Source: JAOXRU01 sp965247735
Lineage (GTDB): Bacteria; Bacteroidota; Bacteroidia; Flavobacteriales; Flavobacteriaceae
Length of the DNA: 64,000 bases
NCBI GenBank assembly: GCA_965247735.1
Contig: CBDFHN010000002.1
Span: 2,480,001 to 2,544,000 of the forward strand
Direction of reading: 5' to 3'
The notes beneath the pieces were generated by a model that was given only the letters and a program-made list of their open reading frames with translations, made no database searches and was not told the origin of the DNA. A program made the translations under genes and the position numbers. The stretch's first letter is position 1; each line of letters starts with the position of its first letter. Below, piece after piece: positions 27,079-36,188 of this stretch.

Positions 27079-27486
27079 TTATTTAATTGATAAATGCGTT
27101 TTTTGATACTTAAATACCTTTTTACAATCCAAACATACATATCTTGTTTTTTCGAAAAACGGAAATAACATGTAAAATATATTTTTACGCTCTCGAGGAG
27201 CCGCTAACGTTTTAGAAGAGTTACAAGCCGTACAAAAAATAGGATTCTCATCTATATCTCTAGCATATGTCCTAATCTCATTATAAATAATCATTGCTCT
27301 TTCTACATCTTCGGTAAAAACCTGAAGCTTTACTCCTCCAATAGCCTGACTTGTAAGTGGATCTGAATCTATCGTCTTTTCATCTACTAAAAAAACCTGA
27401 ATCCTTTCCATCTCCAATCTTAACTTTACAACTTGCGCTTCTGCTGTATAATCGAAGGTATCTAAAATCGTATACTTATTACTCAT
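27079..27486 (-). CDS. DUF2007 domain protein with zinc-ribbon-like cysteines
   Basis: A 135-residue soluble protein. The N-terminal ~75 residues (YTILDTFDYTAEAQVVKLRLEMERIQVFLVDE ... GGVKLQVFTEDVERAMIIY) match the DUF2007 'putative signal transducing protein' fold. The C-terminal part has two CxxC pairs, FCTACNS and VCLDCKK, that could bind one zinc ion. Its ATG follows the bioF stop codon with no gap, so it is translated from the bioF-bioD transcript, but no biotin role is known. Confidence 0.82.
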   Translation of the reverse strand: MSNKYTILDTFDYTAEAQVVKLRLEMERIQVFLVDEKTIDSDPLTSQAIGGVKLQVFTEDVERAMIIYNEIRTYARDIDENPIFCTACNSSKTLAAPRERKNIFYMLFPFFEKTRYVCLDCKKVFKYQKTHLSIK

Positions 27487-28635
27487 TTATTTATTAGTAT
27501 TTTTAAGATGTATTAGCAATAACTGCAACACTTTGGCAATCTCCGTACTAGTATTATAACTGTGTAGACAAAAACGCAAACGCTCTTCTCCTTCAGCTAC
27601 CGTTGGAGCCAATATTGGTTTTACATCAAAACCATCTTTTTTAAGATTTCTTGAAATTGTTTTTACCCGTTTATTACCGCCAATAACACAACACTGAATA
27701 GCTGCACTGCTTTCTACAAATTTATTATTTAAACCTAAACGTTTAATTTCATTTTTAAAAAATGAGATATTCGTAATTAAATCGTGCTGTCCATCTTGCT
27801 GTCTTAACAGCTCGTAGCTCCCTTTTATTGTCGCCAATGAATGCATAGGCAATGCCGTTGTATAAATAAAACTTCTTGTGAAATTAATAAGATACATCCT
27901 TAAATCAGCAGAGCCCAATATTGCAGCTCCATGACAACCCAATGCTTTCCCAAAAGTAACTACAGTTGCAAAAACGTCTTTTTGGAGCTTCAAATTTGCC
28001 ACAATCCCCTTTCCATATACACCTAAACTATGTGCTTCATCAATAATTAATCTCGCATTATGCTTCTTACAAACTACTATCATCTTTTCCAAATCTGGAG
28101 CATCACCATCCATAGAAAACACCGCCTCTGTTACCACATAAACTTCTTTTGAGCTCCCTTCTTTATCTACATTTAGCAATCGTTGCTCTAGATCACCTAA
28201 ATTATTATGCTTAAACTTATAAGATTTTGCATTTGACAATTGCATGCCATCTCTAACAGAAGCATGTATATACTCATCATACAACACAATATCTCCTCGT
28301 TGTGGAATAGTACTTAACAGTCCAAGATTAGCATCGTAACCAGAATTAAATATTAATGCAGCTTCCTCTTGATGAAATTCAGCAATTTCCAATTCTAGCA
28401 CTTCACAAAACTTAGTGTTTCCAGATAGTAATCGAGAACCTGTTGCTCCATTAGCTTTTGAATCATTAGCCTGAACCAACTCCTGTACACGCTCAAAAAT
28501 ATATTCTGATTTTGAAAATCCTAAATAATCATTAGATGAAAAATCTATTAATCCAGAAGAAAATGTAAGCTGCCTTAGCGCTTCATTTTCTTTTCTATGT
28601 TCAATTTTTTTTTTTAATTTTTCTGGAAAATTCAT
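27487..28635 (-). CDS. bioF: 8-amino-7-oxononanoate synthase BioF
   Basis: A 382-residue PLP enzyme of the alpha-oxoamine synthase family; it condenses pimeloyl thioester with alanine to KAPA. Visible are SSNDYLGF, GSRLLSGN, FNSGYDANLG, IIDEAHSLGVYG with the cofactor Asp, and the Schiff-base Lys K230 in TFGKALG. It is the first gene of the bioF-DUF2007-bioD unit. Neither bioC nor bioH is in the window. Confidence 0.96.
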   Translation of the reverse strand: MNFPEKLKKKIEHRKENEALRQLTFSSGLIDFSSNDYLGFSKSEYIFERVQELVQANDSKANGATGSRLLSGNTKFCEVLELEIAEFHQEEAALIFNSGYDANLGLLSTIPQRGDIVLYDEYIHASVRDGMQLSNAKSYKFKHNNLGDLEQRLLNVDKEGSSKEVYVVTEAVFSMDGDAPDLEKMIVVCKKHNARLIIDEAHSLGVYGKGIVANLKLQKDVFATVVTFGKALGCHGAAILGSADLRMYLINFTRSFIYTTALPMHSLATIKGSYELLRQQDGQHDLITNISFFKNEIKRLGLNNKFVESSAAIQCCVIGGNKRVKTISRNLKKDGFDVKPILAPTVAEGEERLRFCLHSYNTSTEIAKVLQLLLIHLKNTNK

Positions 28636-28818
28636 TTGATAAAGATACGCTAAAAAACAATTTTAGTTAATCTCATTTTGCTAAGCACCATATTCAGAAA
28701 TACTTTGAAAAACAATCATGCTTTTAAACCAAAAAATGCTCAATAATTGATAATATAGAACCGTTAAATATTTAGTACAACATTTTTATATATTGTATAT
28801 TGCCCGCAATAAAAACTA

Positions 28819-30591
28819 TTGAAAATGAAAAAAATCCTCTCTTTTATTGCATTTATCGCAATCTCATCTCTTTTTGCACAAAGCACTACTTATACCATAA
28901 GTTTTGAGAATGCCGCACATCATGAAGCAAACATAAAAGCTACCTACAACAACCTTTCTGGAAAAAACTTAGATTTACGTATGAGTAGAACTTCACCAGG
29001 AAGATACGCTATTCATGATTTTGCTAAAAACGTATACGGAGTAAAAGCTGTAGACAGCAAAGGTAATTCATTAAAAATAGCCCGTAAAAACACTCAGGTA
29101 TGGACCGTTTTAAATCATGATGGAACGGTAACATTTAGCTATACACTATTTGCGAATAGAGGAGATGGTACCTATAGCCAGATTGATGAGACACATGCAC
29201 ACCTTAATATTCCTTCTGTTTTTATTTACGCACCATCACTTAGCGATAAAAATATTGAAGCAACTTTTGTGCCTAGAACTGATTTAGGATGGAAAGTAGC
29301 CACACAATTACAACATAAAAAGGGAAACACCTATACTGCTCCTAATTTACAGTATTTTATGGATAGTCCAACTGAAGTAAGTAACCATAGTGTTCGTAAA
29401 TTTGATGTGGATGGTAAAACTATCGAATTTGTACTTCATGATACTGCTACTGAAGCTGAATTAGACACTTATTTTGAAAAAGTAAAAAAGATTGTCCTTG
29501 CTGAAAAGGCTGTTTTTGGAGAACTTCCAAATTTTGATTACAATAGATATACTTTTTTAGCCTGCTATATTGCTAATGCAAGTGGTGACGGAATGGAACA
29601 TAGAAATTCTACCATATTAACAAGTACAAGAGGACTTGCCAATGGAGGTATGAACAGAAATCTAGGTACTGTTTCTCATGAACTTTTTCATGCTTGGAAC
29701 GTAGAACGAATAAGACCACAATCATTAGAGCCTTTTAATTTTGAGGAATCAAATATGAGCGGCGAACTTTGGTTTGCTGAAGGTTTTACCAGCTACTACA
29801 CCAACCTTATTTTATGTAGAGCAGGATTAATGACTCCAAAAAAATACGTAAAAGGACTTGCTGGAGGACTTAATTATGTATGGAACTCTCCTGCCAGACA
29901 GTTTTTTAACCCTATTGAAATGAGCTACCAAGCTCCTTTTGTAGATGCTGCTACCGCTCTAGACCCTGTAAATAGAAATAATACTTTTATCTCTTATTAT
30001 ACTTACGGAAGTGTTTTAGGCCTTGCTTTAGATCTATCCTTAAGAGAAAAAGGATTAAACTTAGACGATTATATGAAGCTGGTATGGAATACCTATGGTA
30101 AAAAAGAAATCCCTTATACAATAGATAATCTACACCAGACATTAAATACTTTTGCAGGAAAATCTTTTGCAGACGATTTTTTCAACAATTACATCTATAA
30201 TAGTAGCAAAATTCCAGACTACAACAGCTATTTTAATGCTGTAGGCGTAACCATTTCTCAGAATACAACAACGGCATATCTTGGAGCGTATACCAAAGGA
30301 AACAAAATTGCAACAAATGCAACAATAGGCTCACCTGCATATATTGCTGGTTTAGAAAAAGGCGATGTTGTTACTAAAATAAATGAGACTATACTTAGCG
30401 ATGAAAACAACATAAAAAAAATATTAGCTAATTTTAAATCTGGAGATACCTTTACCTTAGCATATACCAGACATAACACTGCAAAAAAAGCTACTATTAT
30501 ACTTACAAAAAACCCAAAATACACCACATCATTATCTGAATCTCCTTCTAAAAAAGAATTGAAAAACAGAAATGATTGGCTGAAACGATAA
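28819..30591 (+). CDS. Secreted M61-family (glycyl aminopeptidase-like) metallopeptidase
   Basis: A 590-residue exported peptidase. A signal peptide occupies ~1-21 (ILSFIAFIAISSLFAQ). A beta-rich N-terminal domain precedes the M61 catalytic domain with the zinc motif SHELFHAWNVERIRP (H~290) and the downstream Glu ligand in LWFAEGFTSYY. A PDZ-like domain is at ~475-560 (GSPAYIAGLEKGDVVTKIN). It probably acts in the periplasm or outside. It is followed by a GNAT gene that overlaps it by 16 bases. Confidence 0.93.
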   Translation: MKMKKILSFIAFIAISSLFAQSTTYTISFENAAHHEANIKATYNNLSGKNLDLRMSRTSPGRYAIHDFAKNVYGVKAVDSKGNSLKIARKNTQVWTVLNHDGTVTFSYTLFANRGDGTYSQIDETHAHLNIPSVFIYAPSLSDKNIEATFVPRTDLGWKVATQLQHKKGNTYTAPNLQYFMDSPTEVSNHSVRKFDVDGKTIEFVLHDTATEAELDTYFEKVKKIVLAEKAVFGELPNFDYNRYTFLACYIANASGDGMEHRNSTILTSTRGLANGGMNRNLGTVSHELFHAWNVERIRPQSLEPFNFEESNMSGELWFAEGFTSYYTNLILCRAGLMTPKKYVKGLAGGLNYVWNSPARQFFNPIEMSYQAPFVDAATALDPVNRNNTFISYYTYGSVLGLALDLSLREKGLNLDDYMKLVWNTYGKKEIPYTIDNLHQTLNTFAGKSFADDFFNNYIYNSSKIPDYNSYFNAVGVTISQNTTTAYLGAYTKGNKIATNATIGSPAYIAGLEKGDVVTKINETILSDENNIKKILANFKSGDTFTLAYTRHNTAKKATIILTKNPKYTTSLSESPSKKELKNRNDWLKR

Positions 30592-31121
30592 CATATACTA
30601 CTGTAACTACAGTAACAGAACTGCAACAGATTCTGGCATTACAGCAAAACAATTTGCCAAAGTCTGTTTCTGAATTTGAAAAAAATAAAGAAGGGTTTGT
30701 TACTGTGGTTCACACATTAGATATCTTAACTGAAATGAATACAAAATGTGCGCATATTATTGCCAAATCTTCAGAGAAAGTAATTGCATATGCGCTTTGT
30801 ATGCATCCCGATTTTAAAGATGAGATTGCAGCTTTAAAACCTATGTTTACTCAAATAGAACGTTCTATCGCTCCAAAAACCAACTATATGGTTATGGGAC
30901 AAATCTGTGTTGCCAAAGATTTTAGAAAAAAAGGCGTTTTTAGACAACTATATCAGTATATGGCAGATAGTTTAGCTGCAAATTATGATTGTATTGTTAC
31001 CGAAATAGCAATCAAAAACACCCGTTCTATAAATGCCCATTATGCAATTGGTTTTGAAAAACTTAAAACATATTTGCATGAGCAACAGGAATGGGAAATT
31101 GTAAGTTTGAAAACCATTTAA
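30576..31121 (+). CDS. GNAT-family N-acetyltransferase
   Basis: A 181-residue acetyl-CoA-dependent acyltransferase. The core is visible as KVIAYALCMHPDF, then MGQICVAKDFRKKGVFRQLYQYM, the acetyl-CoA pyrophosphate loop, then NTRSINAHYAIGFEKL. The start is unusual: the frame opens with TTG at 30576, inside the end of the M61 gene, and the next ATG would remove ~40 residues including the first strand. The substrate is unknown. Confidence 0.85.
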   Translation: MAETITYTTVTTVTELQQILALQQNNLPKSVSEFEKNKEGFVTVVHTLDILTEMNTKCAHIIAKSSEKVIAYALCMHPDFKDEIAALKPMFTQIERSIAPKTNYMVMGQICVAKDFRKKGVFRQLYQYMADSLAANYDCIVTEIAIKNTRSINAHYAIGFEKLKTYLHEQQEWEIVSLKTI

Positions 31122-31422
31122 AAAGTAATCTGCAAAGAACAATAGCTCTCATTTTATTTTATATTTGAATAATTAACCTTCACAAAGAACTAGCATAAGC
31201 CTGAACAAGTTTTAAGTTTTGTTTTTCTTATCCTATAGTTTTTTAAGTACTAATTAGCAATCTTCCAATAAAAGCTGTACCTTCTTTCTTTTAACAAAGA
31301 CCTATACAAGGTGTTGCTCTTATCTTACTAGATTTATTCTTAATTGTGGCACTCTAATTAATTTAATTCAGCATTAAAAACTCAAGATTAACTAGCATTA
31401 TTAATGAAATAATTACCGTAAA
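31122..31422. other. Intergenic region, no feature recognised
   Basis: About 300 AT-rich bases between the GNAT and umuD genes. I see no reading frame, clear TAnnTTTG promoter, hairpin terminator or repeat. It should contain the umuD promoter and any SOS operator, but I cannot point to either. Confidence 0.5.
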
Positions 31423-31869
31423 ATGATACTAAAAGACACTGCTACAGCTGCACTTACATTTTTTACCCCAGAACAATCTGATGGGCTAGGCGCTCTTTTT
31501 ATAGACACAGGTATTTCTGCTGGATTCCCTGCTCCTGCAGATGATTTTAACGAACAACGCATTAGCCTAGATCGCGAGCTTATAAAAAACAAAGAAGCAA
31601 CCTTTTTTGCCAAAGTAAGTGGACAATCTATGATTGGCGCTGGATTAGACGACAGAGACCTATTGGTTATCGATAGAAGTTTAGCTCCTGAACATAACAA
31701 AATAGCAGTCTGTTTTATAGATGGTGAATTTACTGTAAAACGACTTAAAGTAGAAGCAGATGGTATATGGCTACAACCAGAAAACCCAAAATATCAGCCT
31801 ATAAAAGTTACTGATGAGACCAATTTTATGATTTGGGGTATTGTTACCAATGTGATCAAGAAAGTCTAA
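31423..31869 (+). CDS. umuD: UmuD-like S24 peptidase (DNA polymerase V subunit)
   Basis: A 148-residue LexA/S24-type protein close to E. coli UmuD in length and layout. The self-cleavage site is Ala33-Gly34 in SAGFPAP. The nucleophile is Ser69 in VSGQSMIG and the general base Lys106 in GEFTVKRL. UmuD normally joins UmuC to make error-prone polymerase V under SOS control. No umuC follows: the next 495 bases hold repeats only, then the atpC gene on the other strand. Confidence 0.93.
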   Translation: MILKDTATAALTFFTPEQSDGLGALFIDTGISAGFPAPADDFNEQRISLDRELIKNKEATFFAKVSGQSMIGAGLDDRDLLVIDRSLAPEHNKIAVCFIDGEFTVKRLKVEADGIWLQPENPKYQPIKVTDETNFMIWGIVTNVIKKV

Positions 31870-31879
31870 AAATAGTATT

Positions 31880-32204
31880 AAGCACAAAGTATGGAGTATT
31901 AAGATTAAGGATTCGCACCTAAATAACATTAAGACAATAGTAGTGATATTTTTTAGTATTGGTACTTAATAAGTTGATAGTTTTGTGTTTTCAGATTCCC
32001 ACACCTTTAATTTAACTCTTTTACTAATTCCCTTCTTAACTCTATTATGAATGATTAACTTTTTTCTTCCGTGTAAAGGATAAAGGCTTTGTTGGAGCTC
32101 TCTGCGTTTTTCTCGCAGAAGCGACTGCCGAAAGCCTGACCCGTAGTTTACGCAGGGATACACCCAAAAAAAACATGAAGCACTAAGTATGAAGTAGTAT
32201 TAGG
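31880..32204. repeat. Direct repeats flanking family-1 copy B
   Basis: AAGCACAAAGTATGGAGTAT-TAAG at 31880-31903 and AAGCACTAAGTATGAAGTAG-TATTAGG at 32178-32204 are near-identical and flank the family-1 repeat at 32069-32170. The rest of this 495-base gap between umuD and atpC holds only that repeat, AT-rich sequence and the atpC terminator. Confidence 0.55.
32069..32170 (-). repeat. Family-1 interspersed repeat, copy B
   Basis: Read on the minus strand: TGGGTGTATCCCTGCGT, ACGGGTCAGGCTTTC, GTCGCTTCTGCG, GAGAGCTCCAACA, GCCTTTATCCTTTACACGG in that order. Copy A at 34993-35090 has the same blocks in the same order and opposite orientation. The internal arms TTCTGCGAG and CGCAGAG can pair, and the TATCC blocks recur at both ends. 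Confidence 0.8.
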
Positions 32205-32304
32205 ACCTTTAGAATTTACATCTAATCTATTACCTATTTTGAGTCGCCAATGACTCAGCTCCTAGCTCATTAACTTTTTACTCATTGTCTCACTTTTTTC
32301 AAAA

Positions 32305-32338
32305 GAAAAAGCCATCAAACAAAACTGCTTGATGGCTC
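32305..32338 (-). terminator. Rho-independent terminator after atpC
   Basis: On the minus strand AGCCATCAAGC pairs with GTTTGATGGCT around a short loop, followed by TTTTTC. It lies 27 bases after the atpC stop. Confidence 0.82.
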
Positions 32339-32364
32339 TTAAAATATTATAAAAATAATAACTA

Positions 32365-32643
32365 CTAGTCTGCTAGTACAATTATTTTATTGTCTTTCAT
32401 TTCTAGTGTACCAGAATTAATTGCTAATAGTGTTTCATCAGCATCTCCTTTGGTAAACTTACTTTCGAAAGCTTTATCAATTGTGATATCACCTTTAATT
32501 TTCACTGTTCCTTTACCTAACAATGAAACTATTGGCGCGTGATCATTTAACATCTGAAATCCACCATTAACACCTGGAACACTTACCGAAGTAACTTCTC
32601 CACTAAATAATGTAGCTTCTGGTGATACAATTTCTAAAAACAT
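32365..32643 (-). CDS. atpC: F-type ATP synthase epsilon subunit (short form)
   Basis: A 92-residue F1 epsilon subunit: LEIVSPEATLFSGEVTSVSVPGVNGGFQMLNDHAPIVSLLGKG is the beta-sandwich domain. The usual C-terminal two-helix inhibitory domain is absent; the protein stops soon after the sandwich (KIIVLAD). Short epsilon subunits are normal in Bacteroidota as far as I recall. It follows atpD by 24 bases. No other ATP synthase gene is in the window, consistent with the split atpDC arrangement of this phylum. Confidence 0.95.
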   Translation of the reverse strand: MFLEIVSPEATLFSGEVTSVSVPGVNGGFQMLNDHAPIVSLLGKGTVKIKGDITIDKAFESKFTKGDADETLLAINSGTLEMKDNKIIVLAD

Positions 32644-32667
32644 ACGCTCTATTGTTAATTGTTATGA

Positions 32668-34173
32668 TTATGCTTCTGCAAGCATTTTCTCTCCAGCTTC
32701 AATTGCTTCTTCGATAGCTCCTTTAAGGTTAAATGCTGCTTCTGGCAAGTGATCTAATTCACCATCCATAATCATATTAAATCCTTTAATAGTATCTTTA
32801 ATATCTACCAAACATCCTTTAAGACCTGTAAACTGCTCTGCTACGTGGAAAGGCTGAGATAAGAAACGCTGTACACGTCTTGCTCTACCTACTGCTAACT
32901 TATCTTCTTCAGATAATTCTTCCATACCAAGAATAGCAATAATATCTTGCAATTCTTTATAATGTTGTAACAACTCTTTTACACGTTGCGCACAGTCATA
33001 ATGCTCATTTCCTAAGATATCAGCAGTAAGAATTCTAGATGTAGAATCTAGTGGATCTACCGCTGGGTAAATACCTAATTCTGCAATCTTACGAGACAAT
33101 ACTGTAGTTGCATCAAGGTGAGCAAATGTTGTTGCTGGTGCAGGATCCGTTAAATCATCCGCAGGTACATAAACCGCCTGTACAGATGTAATTGATCCTT
33201 TTTTAGTTGAAGTAATACGCTCTTGCATTGCTCCCATCTCAGTTGCTAATGTAGGTTGGTATCCTACTGCAGATGGCATACGACCAAGAAGTGCAGATAC
33301 TTCAGAACCTGCTTGTGTAAATCTAAAGATATTATCTACAAAGAAAAGAACATCTTTTCCTTGACCATCTCCAGCTCCATCACGGAAATATTCCGCTATA
33401 GTTAATCCAGAAAGTGCTACACGAGCACGAGCTCCTGGAGGTTCGTTCATTTGTCCGAATACGAAAGTTGCTTTTGACTCTTTCATTACTTGCTTGTCAA
33501 CAACAGAAAGATCCCATCCACCTTTTTCCATAGATTCCATGAAATCATCACCGTATTTGATAATACCTGACTCTAACATTTCTCTTAAAAGGTCATTTCC
33601 TTCACGAGTTCTCTCTCCAACACCTGCAAACACAGATAAACCACCGTGTCCTTTTGCGATATTGTTAATCAACTCTTGGATCAATACAGTTTTACCAACT
33701 CCGGCACCACCAAATAATCCAATCTTACCACCTTTTGCGTAAGGCTCAATAAGGTCAATAACTTTTATTCCTGTAAGTAACACCTCAGTAGACGTTGATA
33801 AATCCTCAAATCTGGGTGCATCTCTATGGATTGGCAAACCATCTTTTCCTGATTTAGGCAAATCTCCTAAACCATCTATAGCATCACCAATAACATTAAA
33901 TAGACGTCCGTAAACATCATCACCAACTGGCATTTGAATAGCGTTTCCAGTAGCAACTACTTCAACTCCTCTACTTAAACCATCTGTAGAGTCCATTGAC
34001 ATTGTTCTAACTGTATCCTCTCCAACATGAGATTGTACCTCTAAAATTAATTTAACCCCTTTTACATTTACTTCCAAAGAATCATAGATTCTTGGTAGCT
34101 CTGCACCAGATTCAAATTCTACATCTACTACTGGTCCAATAATTTGGGCAACTTTACCTGTAACTTTTGACAT
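32668..34173 (-). CDS. atpD: F-type ATP synthase beta subunit
   Basis: A 501-residue catalytic F1 subunit. Visible: VDVEFESG near the N-terminus, P-loop GGAGVGKTV, the catalytic Glu in AGVGERTREGNDL, LFFVDNIFRFTQAGSEVSALLGRMPSAVGYQPTL in pieces, and the YVPADDLTDPAPATTFAHLD signature region. It has the small Bacteroidota insertion after the P-loop region (DDFMESMEKGGWDLSVVD). It is first in a two-gene unit with atpC. Confidence 0.98.
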   Translation of the reverse strand: MSKVTGKVAQIIGPVVDVEFESGAELPRIYDSLEVNVKGVKLILEVQSHVGEDTVRTMSMDSTDGLSRGVEVVATGNAIQMPVGDDVYGRLFNVIGDAIDGLGDLPKSGKDGLPIHRDAPRFEDLSTSTEVLLTGIKVIDLIEPYAKGGKIGLFGGAGVGKTVLIQELINNIAKGHGGLSVFAGVGERTREGNDLLREMLESGIIKYGDDFMESMEKGGWDLSVVDKQVMKESKATFVFGQMNEPPGARARVALSGLTIAEYFRDGAGDGQGKDVLFFVDNIFRFTQAGSEVSALLGRMPSAVGYQPTLATEMGAMQERITSTKKGSITSVQAVYVPADDLTDPAPATTFAHLDATTVLSRKIAELGIYPAVDPLDSTSRILTADILGNEHYDCAQRVKELLQHYKELQDIIAILGMEELSEEDKLAVGRARRVQRFLSQPFHVAEQFTGLKGCLVDIKDTIKGFNMIMDGELDHLPEAAFNLKGAIEEAIEAGEKMLAEA

Positions 34174-34233
34174 TACTTACCTGTTTTAATTTATGTGTTT
34201 ACTGTATCGAAAAACAGCATATTTTTCTGGGCG

Positions 34234-34241
34234 CAAAGATA
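34234..34241 (-). promoter_or_regulatory. atpD: -7 promoter element upstream of atpD
   Basis: The minus strand reads TATCTTTG (TAnnTTTG) about 60 bases before the atpD start codon. A clear -33 TTG is not seen at the standard spacing. The rest of the 298-base atpD/NTF2-like gap is AT-rich; a second octamer, TATGTTTG at 34434-34441, lies 30 bases before the plus-strand gene. Confidence 0.45.
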
Positions 34242-34471
34242 TGTTTTTCTTCTTGAAAAGGAAACATAATTAAAATGAAATTTTATATAATATCTTTTTA
34301 ACTTAAAAATGAAATAAAAAAAACACTTCTCTTTTTGCGTCATCATCTCATTTTACTGACTAACAGCACCATTATACCTCAAAGCATTCTAAACTTTAAC
34401 AACACATTAATACCTTACAACAATAGCATTATATATGTTTGTTTTTATAAAAACGAAAAACACTATTGATT

Positions 34472-34894
34472 ATGAACCTTTCAAAGACAATATTAGCATC
34501 TCTTATTTTGTTCCTGACTACTAATGCAATCATTGCCCAACAAACAACCGATAAAGAAGCGATTACTGCAACCATAAACAATTATTTCGAAGGCTCACGT
34601 ACCGATAATCCAGAATTGCTGAAAAAAGCATTCCACCCTGAAGCAACCTTAAAATACATTAATGCTAATGAATATAAGATGCTTCCTATTCAAAAATTCT
34701 TTAGCTTTTTTACAAATACAAAAACCAGAACTTTTGAAGATAAAATTTTCTTTATTGACATTACAGGAAATGCCGCAAATGTTAAGCTTTCTACAAAATA
34801 TAAGACGTACCAATACACCGACTATATGAATATGCTGAAAACAAAAGATGGCTGGAAAATAGTAAGCAAAATTTCTTACAAAGAAGTATTTTAG
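34472..34894 (+). CDS. Secreted NTF2-like / lumazine-binding-like protein
   Basis: A ~140-residue exported protein. A signal peptide (LSKTILASLILFLTTNAIIAQ) precedes an NTF2-like fold: DKEAITATINNYFEGSRTDNPELLKKAFHPEATLKYI ... VKLSTKYKTYQYTDYMNMLKTKDGWKIVSKI, the pattern of the Lumazine_bd_2/SnoaL-like families. The frame also opens at a TTG two codons earlier, but the ATG at 34472 gives a conventional start. No catalytic residues can be assigned. It is a single gene. Confidence 0.82.
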   Translation: MNLSKTILASLILFLTTNAIIAQQTTDKEAITATINNYFEGSRTDNPELLKKAFHPEATLKYINANEYKMLPIQKFFSFFTNTKTRTFEDKIFFIDITGNAANVKLSTKYKTYQYTDYMNMLKTKDGWKIVSKISYKEVF

Positions 34895-34992
34895 GCAATA
34901 GCATTTGCTTGTTTACACCACTGATTTCGCTTATCTATATTAGCAATAAACACACAAATAGGTCACATATTTTCCTCTTATACATGCTACCA

Positions 34993-35090
34993 TTTTGGGC
35001 GTATCCCTAAAAGGGTCGGGCTATCACTACTCGCTTCTAAATCAAAAAAGATCTAGAGAGCTCAAACATGCCGTTCTATCCCTTACGCGA
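34993..35090 (+). repeat. Family-1 interspersed repeat, copy A
   Basis: In the 331-base gap after the NTF2-like gene. Order of blocks: TGGGCGTATCCCTAAAAGGG, TCGGGCTATC, CTCGCTTCTAAATC, AGAGAGCTCAAACA, TGCCGTTCTATCCCTTACGCG. It aligns block by block with copy B in the opposite orientation. Nothing else is recognised in the gap. I recall similar hairpin elements between genes of other Flavobacteriaceae; this was not checked. Confidence 0.8.
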
Positions 35091-35225
35091 AGATCTTGAG
35101 TATCTACAACTTTATCATTCAAAAGAAAAACACAAATCAATACTATATTCCTCACTACACATATTATTTTACTTCATCACCAACTCCAATACCATAATCC
35201 TTGCAGATTTATTTACTTTTACTAC

Positions 35226-36188
35226 ATGGATAACATCACACAAATAAGTGCAGCTTTCATTGAAAAAAACACCAATTTCCCGGAACTAATCGCCGAACTT
35301 AAGCAAAACTTCGCTTCCAATGAAGTACTAGTACCTATGCGCCATCATCACGACTTTCCAAATCCTGAGGCGCAAGCTGACTCTACTTTGTTATTAATGC
35401 CAGCATGGAATCCTAGTAAAAATGCTGGAGTAAAAATTGTAACAGTAAGTCCAGAAAATGCACAATTTGATATGCCATCCATTCAAGGCACCTATATCTA
35501 TTTTGATGCCATAAAAGGAACTATCAAAGCCATATTAGAAGCCAAAAGCCTAACTGTAAAAAGAACAGCTGCCGCTTCCGCCCTTGCCTCTTCATTTTTA
35601 TCACGTGAAGACGCTGACTCCTTATTAATGATAGGTACTGGAGCACTATCTAGCAACCTTATTAAGGCTCATACAAGTGTACGCCCTATCAAAAATGTAT
35701 ATATCTGGGGACGGAATTATAAAAAAGCAAAAGCAATTTCCAATCAATTAAAAAATGAACAATTTAGCTGCACCCCAATTGAAACCATCGCAGAAAAAAT
35801 AAGCGAAGTCGCTATTGTGTCCTGTGCAACACTTTCTAAAATCCCTTTGGTATTAGGCAAATACTTAAGCGATGGTCAGCATATAGATTTGGTAGGTGCT
35901 TATAAAAAAGATATGCGAGAATCCGATGATGAAGCCATCACTAAAGCAACTGTTTTTGTAGATACTTTTCAAGGTGGTCTTAAAGAAAGTGGAGATATTG
36001 TTATTCCACTTTCAAAAGGCATCCTCAAAGAAGAGGATATTAAAGCCGATTTATTCTCCTTATCTTCCAATAAGGAAACAGGAAGAACAAACAGCAAACA
36101 AATTACTCTTTTTAAATCTGTAGGGCATGCCTTAGAAGATCTAACTGCAGCTACTTATTATTACAATAAACACAACAACAATGGCTAA
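35226..36188 (+). CDS. Ornithine cyclodeaminase/mu-crystallin family; probable delta1-pyrroline-2-carboxylate reductase
   Basis: A 320-residue NAD(P)-dependent enzyme. The substrate-side domain has VLVPMRHHHDFPNP and LLLMPAWNPSKNAGVKIVTVSPEN. The Rossmann region has RTAAASALASSFLSRED, LLMIGTGALSSNLIKAH and VSCATLSKIPLVLGKYL then DLVGAYKKDMRE. The family includes ornithine cyclodeaminase and pyrroline-2-carboxylate reductase. The second is favoured because the gene overlaps by 8 bases one for a trans-3-hydroxy-L-proline dehydratase, whose product is the reductase substrate. Product: L-proline. Confidence 0.88.
   Translation: MDNITQISAAFIEKNTNFPELIAELKQNFASNEVLVPMRHHHDFPNPEAQADSTLLLMPAWNPSKNAGVKIVTVSPENAQFDMPSIQGTYIYFDAIKGTIKAILEAKSLTVKRTAAASALASSFLSREDADSLLMIGTGALSSNLIKAHTSVRPIKNVYIWGRNYKKAKAISNQLKNEQFSCTPIETIAEKISEVAIVSCATLSKIPLVLGKYLSDGQHIDLVGAYKKDMRESDDEAITKATVFVDTFQGGLKESGDIVIPLSKGILKEEDIKADLFSLSSNKETGRTNSKQITLFKSVGHALEDLTAATYYYNKHNNNG

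Noticed and set aside
31966..32163. A 65-codon minus-strand frame near umuD
   Set aside because: Most of it is a read-through of the family-1 interspersed repeat, with no homology-like features.
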